A stretch of 64,000 bases of DNA from Platycnemis pennipes (GCA_933228895.1 OW121852.1:54416872-54480871), one strand, 5' to 3'. Counted from the stretch's first letter, positions 23,696-37,009 are shown. Numbers and translations: made by a program. Notes: generated by a model from the sequence alone, not told the origin.

Positions 23696-25419
23696 ATCCT
23701 CATAAAATATTTCTTAATATTAATTAATACCAGTGATTATTTTAATATGTTCTCTTCCATTAATATTCATCTAATAAATTTCAGCCTATACATAAAGGCC
23801 TATATCTTACGCAATTATATTCCTAATGTTTTCATTACTTCACTTACCTTCATTCAAAATACTTGACTGTGATAAAATGGTATAATTAAATAAATTTCAG
23901 AATGAATAACTTCTAGATAATGCCGTTTCATGCTTGAATACACTCCTAGAAAAGTCTACTACATTTTACCTTATCCTACCATTCGACCAGTATTCTCCCC
24001 AATTATCAAGTTTAAATTACCTTGGCTCAAGAGCAAGGTCGAAAACGGTTTAGGACAAATATTTTTGCATTAAAGTCATTGATCGTTTTTACAATACCAT
24101 GATGTTGAATGTCTGTTTTGTGAGAGTAAGGTGGTAATAAACGACAAGTATCAGCGCGGTTTAGTTATCGATTAATTGGAGAATTACCACAATTATTGAA
24201 TTATTGAATATGCGATCTACTAATGGTTCTGCTGTTTGCTTCCAGCGCTTAATAACTACCTAATAACGCCAATAAACACCCCACTGCCCCCACCCCCGAC
24301 TTCTTTACTTATTTAACTCTTCTTAGTTGTGGCATTTTATGATGACGAAATATGGGCTTGAAGCAAACAAAGTGAAAATAGACTTACGTCGATTGAGATG
24401 TGGGAAGGATGAAGAATGTGAGATAGGAGGAAGTGAGACAAACGAGACAGCGATGAAAATGCGATTAAATTGATAGAAGCAATATGGAGAATAAGAGAGT
24501 ATATGAAAATAGGAATAAGGAGAAGAGTGTTTGGAAGGAACTGATAGGGGGAGGGTAATGCTTAAATGGAGTGAAGAGAGGAGAATGACATGCATTTAGT
24601 GTGGAATGGTGAGACTTAGGAAGTATGCGGAACTAAAGAAGAACAACAAGGGAACGATAGGTTGCGTGGGAAGTATTTCACGCCTATTCAAACGCACCTC
24701 AACAGGTAGGGCACCGAAAATAATAATTACATATCATCAGGGAAAGCAGTATTTTTGGAGCGAAGAAAATAAAAAGGGGGTATATTTGTTTTAGCTCACG
24801 CAGATACTACTAATCTTCATAAAATTTCGCCAAACAACGATGCGTCCGAAAATAGCGTTTATTGCTCGCAATGTGGTCTCGACTCCAGCGTTCGAAGCGC
24901 ATCGTTGACATTGCTATTTTAACATGGGATGCCTCTTCGCTTCTAGGAGTGTATTAATGCATAAAACGGTATTATCTAAAAGTTATTTATTCTGAAATTT
25001 ATTTAATTATACCATTTTATTATTTAAAATGTATTTAATTATACCAAGCGTCCCGCTTCGAAATCCTAAAACATTCAATGTCCTTACCAACACATATCTG
25101 ATTACGGGTACATATCTGGATCCTTTTCCAGGGATCGGCTCCTAATAACTGATGCTACCGAACAAACTAATGGATAAGATCGAGTATTGATGTGATAGAA
25201 TTGGAATGCGATAAATATAGGACTAATCGATAAAAAATTTAAACTATTAAATTGTGAGTAAAAAATGGCCTTGTTCCATGGACGGTTTTATCACCTGATG
25301 ATGATGATATGGAGCATCGAAGAAGAATGACGGTATATTTATTTTCGTTGAAATTTTCAAATATTAGTTTAGGATTCATCACCAAAGGAGCCTCGAAGTG
25401 ACTTCGAAAAAAATGCATG

Positions 25420-26310
25420 CACTGTGCGCTTCGATGAGCACCGATGCGACGCCCTCTCACCCTTCTCTCACTATCACACGCCAGGGTGGTCGCGTTTGAA
25501 CGCGGCGCCCACACAAAGACGCGGCACGTCTCCTTCGTCCGCGGTTAGTGTCGGTTCGCGCGCGCGTGGGATCCGGGCGAGGTTGAGTGAATTTTTAGGC
25601 GGGGGCGGGAGTGCGGGGTGGTGAGCTTAATATGTGGGACAGGGTGGGTGATGGGCGGGCTTCCATCTCTTTACCCGTGGGCGCCGCTAATCGATAACAC
25701 CCCCCACCCTTGCACCCGGCGCCACCTCCCCCCTCCCTTCGCCGCTCCTTCCCTCTCCCGCTTCTTCTCTCCGTCCCACCCTCCTCCCCGCCCCCGAACC
25801 CACATCCCCTTCGCCCTCCCCCATTCTCCCCGGAAGAGGTTCTTCCAACTCGTCCGCCTCTGGCGCGGACGCACGCACTCACAATCAACGGCGCACTCGG
25901 AAAGGGAAGTATCCGGAGCGGAAAGGGGAGGGGGGGGGGTCAAAGGGGAGTGAGAGGAACACCGGGATTGAGGGTTGGAAGAGGATTGGCGGGAAGTCGC
26001 GTGGACGCCTCACGAATTGAAGGGAAAGCGGTCGACGTGCGCGCCCCGTTCCTCTTTTCCCTCCTTGTCTTAAAACAGCGCGAGTCGTGTCGAGTTCGGT
26101 CGAGGAAGGCATCGTCGTCGTGAGGAGCACCTCTCCCTCTTTTTGTTATTCTTGCTTCTGTGGACGAGTGAGGGGGAGGGAGGTTGAATGGGGTGTTGCC
26201 GATTCGTTGCCGAGGGGGTTCCGTTGCGGACCGTGCAATCGCCGCCCGCCGGGTGTATTGTTGTTCCGTGTCTGGGGCGGTCTCCGAAGGCGGTAAGAGG
26301 GTGGAGACAT
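25420..26310. promoter_or_regulatory. CpG-rich island, candidate internal promoter
   Basis: This is one of the strongest CpG-rich stretches of the window (for example TCGGTTCGCGCGCGCGTGGG at about 25550, and GCGCGAGTCGTGTCGAGTTC at about 26080). Between 25690 and 25950 a long C/T block is followed by a G/A block including a run of G. It contrasts with AT-rich flanks on both sides. Several overlapping frames up to 137 residues are low complexity and mutually exclusive, so I call no protein. An internal promoter or first exon of a shorter transcript is possible but no core promoter element is convincing. Confidence 0.4.
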
Positions 26311-26589
26311 TCACTCGCGTTCGCTCATACCAGGCACTTTGAGAAAAAAATATACATACTTCCTACAGGGAAAGAACCCGTAACCTCCACCTTAAGGGGC
26401 CATCCATGCATTACGTAACGCTAAAGAGGGAGGGCAGGGGTTGGTCCACTGTTACGATAAGTTATCGACAGGGAGGGTGGGATCCAGCCTCAATTATGTC
26501 GGGAGAATGATACATTGTGAATTCATTCTTTGTGCAAATAATAATGATGACCTCAATAATTATATTATTGAGAACTATGACAGCAAAAA

Positions 26590-26927
26590 GGGGGATCGGG
26601 TTGGTGTGGTAGCTAGAGTACTGGCCTCCCATCCCGAGGTCACGGGTTCGATTCCCGGCAGTGGCGGATTTTTCAGTGGAAAACCGGTCCCCACTTGAGT
26701 GCCTAGTGGAGGGCATTTCAAGTTCAGTACTCCGTCCGTCGGATGGGACGCTAAGCCGTGGTCCCCTTGGCGCCTTTCGTTAAGAGTAGGCTAATGCTGA
26801 CGCCGGGTTTCTCTCCACCCTTCCTCCGCTCCCTGAAAAACTCCTACCATTACCCAATTACCCATCTTTCCCAAATGGCGCAAATGATCTCAGCTGTCGG
26901 TCGCCTCCCCTGAAAAACCAACCAACC
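26590..26927 (+). mobile_element. Intact tRNA-derived SINE with 11-bp TSD
   Basis: This 338-bp element has a tRNA-like head with A-box-like TGGTAGCTAGAG (26607-26618) and B box GGTTCGATTCC (26645-26655). Between them CTCCCAT would be the anticodon loop, reading CCC (Gly-like). The body runs through TTCAGTACTCCGTCCGTCGG and GGCGCCTTTCGTTAAGAG to GGGTTTCTCTCCACCC and ends in an AACC-type tail. It is flanked by exact direct repeats GACAGCAAAAA at 26579-26589 and 26928-26938, the duplication left by target-primed insertion. It serves as the reference copy for the fragments at 8.4, 37.1, 46.4, 61.8 and 62.4 kb. Structure after the head departs from a tRNA, so it is not a functional tRNA gene. Confidence 0.9.
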
Positions 26928-28774
26928 GACAGCAAAAAATCATATCTTTTCGACAGAAAAGGAACTTATTGGTAGCATTACATAATATAGAGGGAGGGCG
27001 CTTAGAGAAGATTTGGAGCGTTATTGATAGGGATAGAGGGAGAGGAATTGAATTTTAGCGTAATGTAACATATGGTTGTACCCTAACTCCGATTTCCTTC
27101 TTCTACTCTTTTAAACTCCTCGCGGACGAATGGAGAGGCGTGAGGGATGTTTTTTCTTGAAGGTAATAATTACTTGGCGTTATCCTCTCCCGGGGCCGAT
27201 CGTAAAAACATCTTCCTGCCTAGGGAGGGGAAGTCAGTCATCATTCAGAGCGGCAAGTTACTGCAGTATTAGAGACGTTGATTTTTGTGTTCTCTGACGG
27301 CCCAAATTGTTCCATAGCACTCAGGCCAGAATGCATAGTTTAATAAAAAGGCATCATCCATCTCCTCGTCCAGGCCTCACTCGGGTGACAAATTTAGCAC
27401 TCGCAGGTTCAGCGGAAATGGATTTGACGTTTTATGTGTCAGGTATGGAAATAGCGCGTGACTCCTGTATGCTCCTCGAAATTTCATCACATATTCCATA
27501 TCTTGGTAAATCCAAACTAAAATTTATCTCAAACTTTAATTTAAAGAAATATTTGATAAGGGTGCTAATTATGACGTAATTTTTTATACATCATGTTCAT
27601 TTGAGGCTTATTTTCGTAGTCGTTGGCAAAAAGAAAAGAATATACACAAAAATGAAGACCCTGTAAAACTGTAAAAGTTAATTTAGCCAATAATTAAAAT
27701 ACGGAATAATAAATGACTCCTAAGTCGTTCTTAGTATTTTCATTGCCAGAAAATGAATCCAATGAACTTCTGGCTTTTCAGAAAAAGGTAAATATTGCAA
27801 GAAACATCGTTTAGATAGAGTTGGATGTATTTTAATCTCGGGGATTTGAAACGGTTAGTTCGTTTGTTTTCCTCGCGGTTATTCGTATTTCTCGAATTAT
27901 TTTTTTGCACGCTGATTTTTAACTTTTTGATGCCACTTCGAAACTCTTAAAATTAAAACCCTAAGTATATGAGTGTGATATTTTACCTTCAACTTGTTTT
28001 ACTCTCATCCACGAGGATACGGGGATTGTTGATTGCTTTTAAAATATCATATTGACGTTTCAAACGACGAAATCTTTTGCATTGGAAATAATATAATTCC
28101 TTTTTAAATTTAGAAAAACCTAAACTTTGACAGTTTTTCAACCTACGACTGCATATCTTTCAGTGAGTCGTTTTCATTCCTTCGGGATGATACATCATCT
28201 ACATGCACTAAATAAGCAGGGTAGGTTGCATTAGAGCTGGCAACGTATATTCCTTTCACGATATTGCACACAAAATCAGCTATTTGTACGCAATGGTATG
28301 TGTTGAGTATGCAGAAATTAGGTCAAATTGCTGGGGCGTATTATACTAATCGATAAATATATTAACTGCTGGTAACTATCGAACTATGAATTCTCCACAC
28401 GATTGTTATATTAGTAGTTTTTCAAGAAAATCCCAGTGCAATATGAGATTAGAACTTTCGGTCCAAAATCTTATTAATGGCTAAAAAACAGCGTGCCTAT
28501 TAAAATCATGCTGCATAATGGAAATAATCGTACTAGAGAAAGGATCAGGACACAATGCATCTTGGGAAGAAGGGTGATTATTAGTTGTATATATTGGGTA
28601 CCGTCTTCTTTCCCGGTGTCGAGGCTGCTACTGTATCTAGGATTTAAGGACAAAAATTACATCAAATAATATTCTCGTTTTAAATTGATAACGAAATCTT
28701 TAAAAACCATGGTAATCAGGGATATTATGATCTCCATAGTTGTGAACTTAAATATATCAGGGTTTCAACGTACC

Positions 28775-28866
28775 GTTTAAATAATGAAGTTTACACAGTT
28801 TAAATGGTGAAGTTTACAAAGCTTAAATAGTGAAGTTTACAAAGCTTAAATAGTGAAGTTTAGAAG
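28775..28866. repeat. 23-bp tandem repeat, four units
   Basis: Four consecutive 23-bp units follow the pattern GCTTAAATAGTGAAGTTTAC plus AAA. Units three and four are nearly identical and unit one is the most diverged, which suggests stepwise duplication from the right side. Confidence 0.9.
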
Positions 28867-28909
28867 AGTATATAAATACTAATCCCTTTTTATGCATGAT
28901 ATGTAGTGC

Positions 28910-28985
28910 ATGTTTGGTGAGAATTCACCCCCTGCCACACACCTTTATGGTGGCTTGCAGGGTATTATGTAGATGTAGATGTACC
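28910..28985 (+). repeat. Dispersed repeat with TAGATG tail, copy 1
   Basis: This stretch has TGTTTGGTGAGAATTCACCC, CCTGCCACACACC and GGTGGCTTGCAGGGTAT, followed by a short TAGATG microsatellite. It matches 51341-51413 in the same orientation and 33120-33215 in inverted orientation. A conserved core ending in a microsatellite is typical of a non-LTR 3' end; the class is inferred. Confidence 0.65.
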
Positions 28986-29769
28986 TACACGATCACGCTC
29001 CAAGAGACCTTGGAAGAATTGCATAGAGTTATTTTGAACTATAGATTTTTATAATGCCTAGCCATATATATTTTATATGAACTTCGCTTCATGCCAAAAA
29101 TTGTAACTAAAGCGAGTAAAAAAGTCCATTTTTCCTTGGAAAATTATGGTATTATAAATTTAAAAGTTATGCACATAGAGGTAACTTCTTTAACTTCACA
29201 GTTTCTTCAGCAGTAATATTTTTAAATGTTGACTTCTTGTATGCTTCAGGGTAATAGTAATATCTTTTATTTCCTTCTATCTTTATCATTTGAATGTTAT
29301 AAGTGCAATTTTCTACTCTTTTAAAGATATTTAAATATAGCAAAATAGTCGTGAATAGTCTTTGAAACAGTGGAAACTTGCAATAGTAATTTACTTCGTA
29401 GCTGTTCCGTCGTATCAAGCCTGAAATAATACTACATATTCTTTATCATTTCATTGATTAGAATTGTAAGTACATACATTGAATTCCATGTGGGGCATTA
29501 ATATTTATCACCTTCCAAACATTTCCTTATTTGAAGTGGACTATTGGCGGACTAGGCTCTTAAACGTATCCATTAAATGTAGACCAATGAAGCATTCTGG
29601 CTTCCTGGAACTTGGGGCTGTCAATGAGACACCTCGGAAACTTCCTATGAATCATTTTCGAGGGGACTCATTTTGCCTCATCCTCATATAATCCTAGAAA
29701 ACAAGATTACTCAACGCCAACTCATTGGAAGTACGGGAGTAAGAAGTATTGGGAAAACCAGCTGCTTCC

Positions 29770-29880
29770 TGGAATTAAACGTTATGCTCGTGACCGTTAA
29801 AAGAAAATTTATTTCTGCATCGTAAAGAGGAAATTATGGCATTATGGCCCCGTGGAAAGGAAATTGTAAGGTTCCATTGT
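29770..29880 (+). repeat. Local dispersed repeat, copy 1
   Basis: This stretch (GTTATGCTCGTGACCGTTAA, CTGCATCGTAAAGAGG, TATGGCCCC) is a diverged copy of 30370-30470 (GTCATGCTCTTGACAGTTAA, CCGCATCGTAATGACGG, TATGGCCCC), about 600 bp away in the same orientation. The pair could be the ends of an unrecognised element or separate insertions. Confidence 0.55.
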
Positions 29881-30369
29881 GTAAATATGGCAATATGCCG
29901 GCATTTATTTATTTTAACCATAGGAACTGTCAGAGCCTAAACGTCATTGTACTGTAGTGGCCAAAAATTTTAGAGAAAATGTATGTCTAAAAAAAGATAC
30001 ATGGAATTAATTCTATTTGAAAACATTCAGTGAGTAAATCACCCATTATCCGTATTGTTTTTGCTGATATATATTTTAAATTTAGTTTATGTGAGGACCT
30101 TTATGTTTTATTTAATTTAGTTTGGAGCATTGCTATTCCGAGTTTCCCTCGTTTACAAAAGAATTGCATATTTTATTAATGCAAATTGCTTTACGCTAGC
30201 TGCAGTCATGTATTAAAATTTGGTGGCAGTGTTTATAATTGCGACAAAATTTGGAAAAAACAAACTAAAATAATCACCGTTGCTTGGAAAATCATTTATT
30301 TCACAACATTTGATTCCTATAAATCACCAGAAATACATGCTTTCGGTATGTGTTTTAACCAGGTGCTCC

Positions 30370-30470
30370 CAAGTACTAACCGTCATGCTCTTGACAGTTA
30401 AAATGAAACGGTCGACTTCCGCATCGTAATGACGGAATTGTGGCAATATGGCCCCATTCCCTACCGAAAT
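30370..30470 (+). repeat. Local dispersed repeat, copy 2
   Basis: This partner of 29770-29880 lies directly upstream of the larger dispersed repeat at 30562. The 48.7-kb copy of that larger repeat is not preceded by this sequence, so the two repeats are probably distinct. Confidence 0.55.
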
Positions 30471-30561
30471 AAGTCTTCCCCTCTCCACACACTCTTATTG
30501 TCCTACGTACGTGACGAAAGAGGCTCATTTTAACCCCTCGCGGACGGTCGTGATGGAGAGT

Positions 30562-30945
30562 CACTAATTCTGTGGATAAAATTTCTAAATTGGCAACACT
30601 GAGGGGACTGTCACGCGAGGAAACTTCGCTTTGTGCTTGCCTCCGTACGTGCATGCATGAGGGTTCAGGGAAAGCGTGGGTTGGGACGGCCGCGGCAGTG
30701 GATATTGGCTCCGTTCCTTCTGTGGATCAGGGTGGTTTTTGTGGTCACCTTCAGGCTTCCAAGGGGGCTCCAAAGGGAGTGTCGTCAAAACTACGAAGGA
30801 TTCAAATCACTGACAGGATAAGGATAAATTACGAGAGATTGGTGCGGAGAAACGGAAATAATAATGGCTTATACCCGCACAGCGGGAGAGGATGGAAATA
30901 GTGGCCCAGATCAATGTTCGAGTTGTCGTGAACGAGTTTAGGGCT
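30562..30945 (+). repeat. About 384-bp dispersed repeat, copy 1
   Basis: This repeat is collinear with 48729-49112 over its whole length, with many substitutions but shared blocks such as GGGACTGTCACGCGAGGAAA, CATGAGGGTTCAGGG, GGATCAGGGTGGTTTTTG and AAATCACTGACAGGAT. Copy 1 has a 109-residue open frame, but the matching frame in copy 2 contains stops, so a conserved protein is not supported. It is GC-richer than its surroundings. I do not recognise the element; it may be part of an unknown transposon. Confidence 0.8.
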
Positions 30946-32514
30946 TTTTGGAATGGAAAAATAATACATCGGTGGACAACAGGTGGACAACTCAGATTTG
31001 ACAATTGAATCGTAGATTCAGAAACCCTTTAAAGTTTGAATATGGATACCACCGTGGATAAACCTATTTGAAGTTATCATTATCTTCAGTTTTTAGGCCC
31101 AAAAGTTAAAACCTAGCATCAAAATATAGCATGTTAATACACCCTCAATTATACGTGCTTTTTTCGTTAAAGGAAATACATACTTTGCAATATCTAAATT
31201 ATCAGATGCATAATTGCAAATAGTTTTAAGAATATTATTAAGTACATATAATTATCCTGTTTATACGTTGAAATCCAAATTGGACCTGTTTTAAAAATAT
31301 TTGAAGGATTTTAAATTTTAATTATGCGTGTTCTATTTTACTTTTGACTTATTCATCTTTCCTTATTGTTAATCATATTTATTGCTTCTAATATCATTAA
31401 TGGTGAACAGGAATACTTTCTTTTCTCCTCTTCATGAGCTCCAATATTTTCTTCCTCATTTGACCTCTCTTGGACTACCTACAAATAGAACACCATATTT
31501 ATCCCTTCTCACACGCGCATTTTAGGTATATTTTGGTATTATTTGATAGACTTATTGAATGATGAAAATGCATTCTCCTCACAAAGGGTACAAAATCGTT
31601 GATATAATTTTCTATGACGAAACATCACTCGAGACATTCTCTGCTGTTTGCATTTGATGGAGTGGGTGTTTGTGAAATATGTGTACTGTATTAGATTATA
31701 GGTTGATTTTATATGCTTTTTTTTCGTTATATATGCTACGAGAGTGGAACTAATATTAGCGTTAATTGTCGTTGTTTATCAATTAGTTTCACTAGTCAAG
31801 TAATTTGTTCCACTAACGGGATACAGTTGCATATCATGCATATTTTTAAGTGTCTTTGAATGTTTTCTTAGTTGCAGTCTAAATGACAACAATTCTTCTA
31901 ATTTAGCCAAAAATGGCTAAGAAAGAATGTCTCAAATGATCTAAATCGTATATGAATAGGAATGAAATTTATGCCTGTTGTATTTAACATTCGTTCGTTA
32001 TCTTAAAACCCATCAAGAGTTCTACCCTTGAAGAGATTTTCAGAATTAGTTCCCCTTTGAGGAGTCATTGATGCAGCGAATAGCTTCACCACTCTTACTG
32101 CTCTCAAAGCATTGAATATCGAACGACTCACACCAACGATGTGTTCATTTATTTTGGCGACCCCATTATCCCGTACCCTCCTGATGGGAGCGGCTCAGCG
32201 CGGGACTACGTGAAAGGTCTTTAATTTCTAGATACACTCTGAAACTATTGCTTTAGGGAAGTCTCTCCGGTGGAATGAAACCATTATTTCCATGGCAAGA
32301 TAGGTGACTGGAATTTTTCTTGATCATTTCTATGATGGACATCTTAAGGTTAAGGGAAATCACAATGAAACTATTCGTGCCACCGTCGTGAGATGTCAAA
32401 AAAATTAACTGGGATTAGTTCATTTTGACTTACTTTAATAGAAATGTTAATGGACGTCAGGGTTAGTAAGGAAGGAAATAAACAAAGGGTCGACTGCGAG
32501 AAACGACGCAGTTA

Positions 32515-32765
32515 AAGAAAAAAAGATTTGGCCGGTAGCGTTTTATGGTCCTGAAACTTGATCAATGAGGAAAGAGGTTGAGTGTTGTTTATGAACTTTT
32601 GAGAATTTGGGTATGTGCCTCAATTCCATACGAATAGAGAGGAAAGCCATACGAAAAGAGAGGTAATAAAATTAAGGCGATATAGCTATGTTAGGGGAAG
32701 AGGGAAGTGTTTGGGAATTTCGAAGGAGAATTTATTGGGAAAGAAAAAGAGTGGGAGGGAATATG
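32515..32765 (+). mobile_element. Probable decayed LINE fragment
   Basis: A broken plus-strand frame reads VAFYGPET, a stop, SMRKEVECCL and TFENLG, resembling the YGSETWTMRKEDERRL..FE motif of the region after the LINE reverse-transcriptase core. Further on, EFIGKEKEWEG loosely fits the basic segment that follows. The similarity is short and several stops interrupt it. Confidence 0.45.
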
Positions 32766-33119
32766 TTGACGCGAAAGTTGGAACGTTGCTTAGTCACTGT
32801 TTGTCATTCAGCATGCAAGAGTATCTGAATGACTGAATACGTTTAGGTGAGAGATTGTATCAAGGCAAGCACGGATTTTCATCGTTCATTATGTAATTCC
32901 ATAATAGGACATGTATTTTTTGAGAATATGCAGAGATAAAGAAATATCACAATTTTATCGTGACATGAATGGCTTAGAGCGTAATATCAAAAATGCATTT
33001 CAAGACATAGATAAGGATTTTCTCAGGTGACTAAAGCTACCACAACCAGTTTAGTTTTAAACGACCATTTATTATTGAAATACAAAGGTTTAATTGTTTA
33101 TTGACCGTTTATGGTATTA

Positions 33120-33215
33120 CCTATAATCTATCTATCTACTCAGTACTCTGCAATGCACCACATTGTGTGTGTGTGGCAGGGTGTGAACAATCACCGAACA
33201 TACATTACGTAGGAA
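33120..33215 (-). repeat. Dispersed repeat with TAGATA tail, inverted copy
   Basis: On the minus strand it reads CGGTGATTGTTCACACCCTG, CCACACACACAC, GTGGTGCATTGCAG and then a TAGATA run. It is the inverted member of the family at 28910 and 51341. Confidence 0.55.
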
Positions 33216-36200
33216 ATGATAGTTACAAATGACTTTTTAGGAGATTTCTAATAATATATTGCGGAACAGACACCAATAAGTTCACTTTTTACTCTTCATG
33301 TAGAGAAATATTCCAGGAAAACTACACGCCTACATTGTATATTACATGATCATGGGATATGAAAAAAGACAAAATCAAATCAACAGAGTGAAAGTGACTA
33401 GTTCTTAATCTCTCACACGAACTATACTCACACTGTCAGATTGGCAACACGAAGGCGAATTGAGACTCAAAAATGATCGAAACGTCACTGGGTGGGCATC
33501 GATCCCGGGAACATTTGCACAGAATCCAATAGGCACCCATAGGAGCTCTGCACAATTGTCTGCCGCAGTAACCTTTTTCGAACGCACCGAAGGTTCATGC
33601 ATGTCGCAAGTTACAATCCACCCCATTATAACTCGTCCTCGGAAATCGCGAAATGAATGATTACCTTAGCGCCGCGCGAGTCCCCGTTGTATGAAGGACA
33701 TGCACGCATCGGCGAAACGTCCATCTGAGGCATCAGGCTCCCATCATTCGTTTTCGACATGCCTCCGTTTGGAGCGGAGTAAAATCGGTGGTGGGGAGTG
33801 GGACGGGGCCTAACGAGAAATGACGCATTGCTTGGTCAACTACACGGTCTGTTACTGCTGCGCAAGGTTGTTGCTTGCCCTGCTCACACGTGGGACGAAG
33901 GTTACCAGCATCACCCACAGATCAGCATGGTGCTTCATTGCACCAAGTTCAGGGTCGAACACGACTTGAAACTGAATAGCGGAAGAATCACTGTAGTGAT
34001 TTTCATGGAGGCACGTCGATGTTCGAGAAATGTGTTAGCGGATCAAAAATGAGGCACACGAACGCATATTTGAAGATATTGCGGTACGATTTCGGGGATA
34101 TAGTTATTGAAGTTATCTCCTTTTGGCATCTCTTTTGTCCCATATACACTTAAAGGGTACTGATGACTCTCCCTCGGTTCGTCATCAGGAGCTCATTCAC
34201 AGATATAGGTAACGCGCTCACTCGCGTTATCGCTACATTTTAGCCAACTTTAGGTGAACGAAGACTTGATCCTAAGTCTCGTTCATCAATGGACTGATCT
34301 TAATGGGGAGATGGCGTGATAAGGACGGTTAATAGAGCGGTTTGCTACTATATGAAGTATCGTTACCTATAATGGTAGCGAAAACGTGAAAGAAGTATCC
34401 ATAATCCCAAACAAAGTCCTCCAGGTGCCGAAATACTTTAGTTAACAGAGGATACAATGATCCACCCAGAGATGGGGCAGCAATTTTTCTATGTGAGGTA
34501 AAGGGCGAGTTCGTAGCATATCTGCTGCGATTGGTCGAACGCTATGAAATATTTCCTCCTTCAATATCGGATGTTTTTTTTTATTCTTTACGGTATCGTC
34601 ATGACTTCACACATAGTTCTTTACTACTAGGAATAATAAAGAATAGTGGAGAATCCTGCGAAATAGTTGCGCGTAGCGTCTGTCTTCATTTTTTACCTTC
34701 GATTAACGTACGCTTATTCCAAAATCGCAAAGGCATCGCTAAATTGATTAAGATTATTCGAAATAATCATTCAGTGAATGATTGTTTTTAAATGTAACGA
34801 TTCTCTAGTCACTTTTAATTATATTTTCTCCTGAAACCTCCTTTGTTTGTAAACTCGAGAAGATAGAAATAGAAGGTACGTAACTCGAGTTTTAAATGAC
34901 GTCTGTGTTAGCTGGTTCAGGGAGTTAAGTATTATTTAAAAGTTTTCCCTGCAAAGTATGTGACCAAGCGATGGCTCAAATATTTAAGTTGGTATTAAGA
35001 ATGCCCACTCATGTTCACATTAAAAGAGACGACCCCCTCAAAAAAGTACATCGTACTATGAATGCCCTGTGGAACACTCTACCTGTATCTAAATAAGTAC
35101 ATCCCGTTTTGAAATGTATTTTACTATCTCTTAGTTGGTCGTGTATCATAAAATAGATTAGGAGATTTTGAATTTTGTAGTTGAGTTTTTCTGGTATTTT
35201 TGTATCTATTTCTCGCCCGTTGAAGGCTAAGGGGATGAGGCGGGCATGGATGAGGTTAGTTGTCGAGTGAGGGAGGCTATTAAAGGGCTTCGCGTAGAAC
35301 GGTTTGAGATTTATGGCAGAAAAAAAAGGATAGGTAATTTAATAAAATAATAAAAGGTCTTGAATGCATTAAGTTTTAAAAACATTGATAGGGAAATGCT
35401 GAGAGAAATTAATTTGTAGCTCACTTCAGTAAGCGCAGGAATTGTGTAGATGTACCGGTTTTTAATTTAAATAACGTAACTAGGGAAATATGTACCTGAG
35501 ATTTATTCACTTGCTACCCTGAGATATATAATTAGACCGCAGTCTTTGAAGGTCATCTCCAACTTGAGCAAAATGGCGTAAAATGAAATCAAATCTCAAC
35601 GATGTTAAATGAGAGAAAATACGATGGCAAATTATCGCGAACAGAGATTATCAGGGAAGAGAACTTCAAAATGAAACTATCTTAACACCATATGCAATAT
35701 TCATGTCCCAAGGTGCATCGCGAATGTGACATCCTGTCCAGCGTCTCCCTTTCGGTAGTCATGGGGGTAATTTTCGAGCGGCGTGATTAATGGCAGGTGG
35801 ATTGGGATGGCGTGATCCGGCTGACCGAAGAACGTCTATTCCCCCGTCGCCTCACACTCATTCCAACGCGACCTCCCGATAACGGCCTAAGCCCTGAACC
35901 AAAACTTGACGGCCTCATGAGAAAGCGGGGTACGTGTAAGCACTTTAGCACTCAATGATTGAATTTGTCGAGAGTCCATGAACTGACAGTTTTGGACTGA
36001 AGACGTATTTTCTTTTTAATGATGATGGTTAGAGGAGATAATCGATAAATTAGTCTTTCTTACTCTCCTCCCAATTCCATCCAATTCCAAAGCTTTAGAA
36101 TGTACTTCTATAAGAGGAAGAGGGAAAGCCAAAAATAATTTGAAGAAAGAAGTTGGAGGAGATTCGTTGACTTCGATTAAAAATCAGGAGTCCGTTTCAG

Positions 36201-37009
36201 AATTCAGGGCCGTTGAATCCTTTAGTAATTTGTCGTCATCGAGACAAAATTTTCAATTCTAATTTTTAAAATCATATATCTTCAGTAAATGATTTGTCAT
36301 CATCAAAGTGTTGTCTCAATAAAAAAAAGCTTTTTTCTCGGTTTTTACTATCGAAGTTTACAATTACGGGTACGTGTTGGGAAGCCCTATAAAGTTGTTT
36401 TGCATCATGTATCGAAGCGCATTTCCCGGCCGTGCAACAGTATCAAGCATGGATCGGTACCGAAACCAACGGTATCGACCGGCTATGGTAGGTTTTGAAG
36501 AAATTATCCTACTATTTTTTTCTCACCTACTTTACTGACGATGTCTTATTTTAGATAAACGTGCCACTCCCAAAGCCACATTCTTATTAACCTCCTCTGT
36601 CTTCCTCATTTTCCTAATGTTATTCTTTCTAAAGCTATTTCAGTACCCCTTTGTCCTTCATCATCTTTTTTTATGTCTATCCTGCCTCTTCTTGATTTCT
36701 CCCGGAAACTTACATTCTTCTTCTGTATTCCTAGTAATTCCTCATGCATCTTCCAGTTCACCATCCTTTGCACTCTCTCTAACCTTCTTCAAAACCAAAT
36801 CACATATGGCGCATTAAATGGTGTACTCTGTGAGTAAATATCCATATTTTTGCTCATTTTCATAAAGCCTATAGAAATATATTAGTCACTACAGTTTGAC
36901 TCCAGATGGAATGCAAACTAGTTTAACCAATCTGGTTGTTGTTGTTATTAGGGAAGGCCACCGAACGCTGAGATAATTTTGCCATTCAGCATAGGTCGGC
37001 GGTTATGGG

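Noticed and set aside
25595..26314. Cluster of frames of 90-137 residues in the CpG island
   Set aside because: Many mutually exclusive frames on both strands are expected where stop codons are rare in GC-rich DNA.
26590..26665. Functional tRNA-Gly gene
   Set aside because: A and B boxes are present, but the sequence continues into a repeated body and is flanked by a target duplication; it is a SINE head.
33690..33735. Hammerhead-like GCGAAACGTCC near 33710
   Set aside because: No CTGATGA-type strand or plausible stem II lies upstream at the right spacing.
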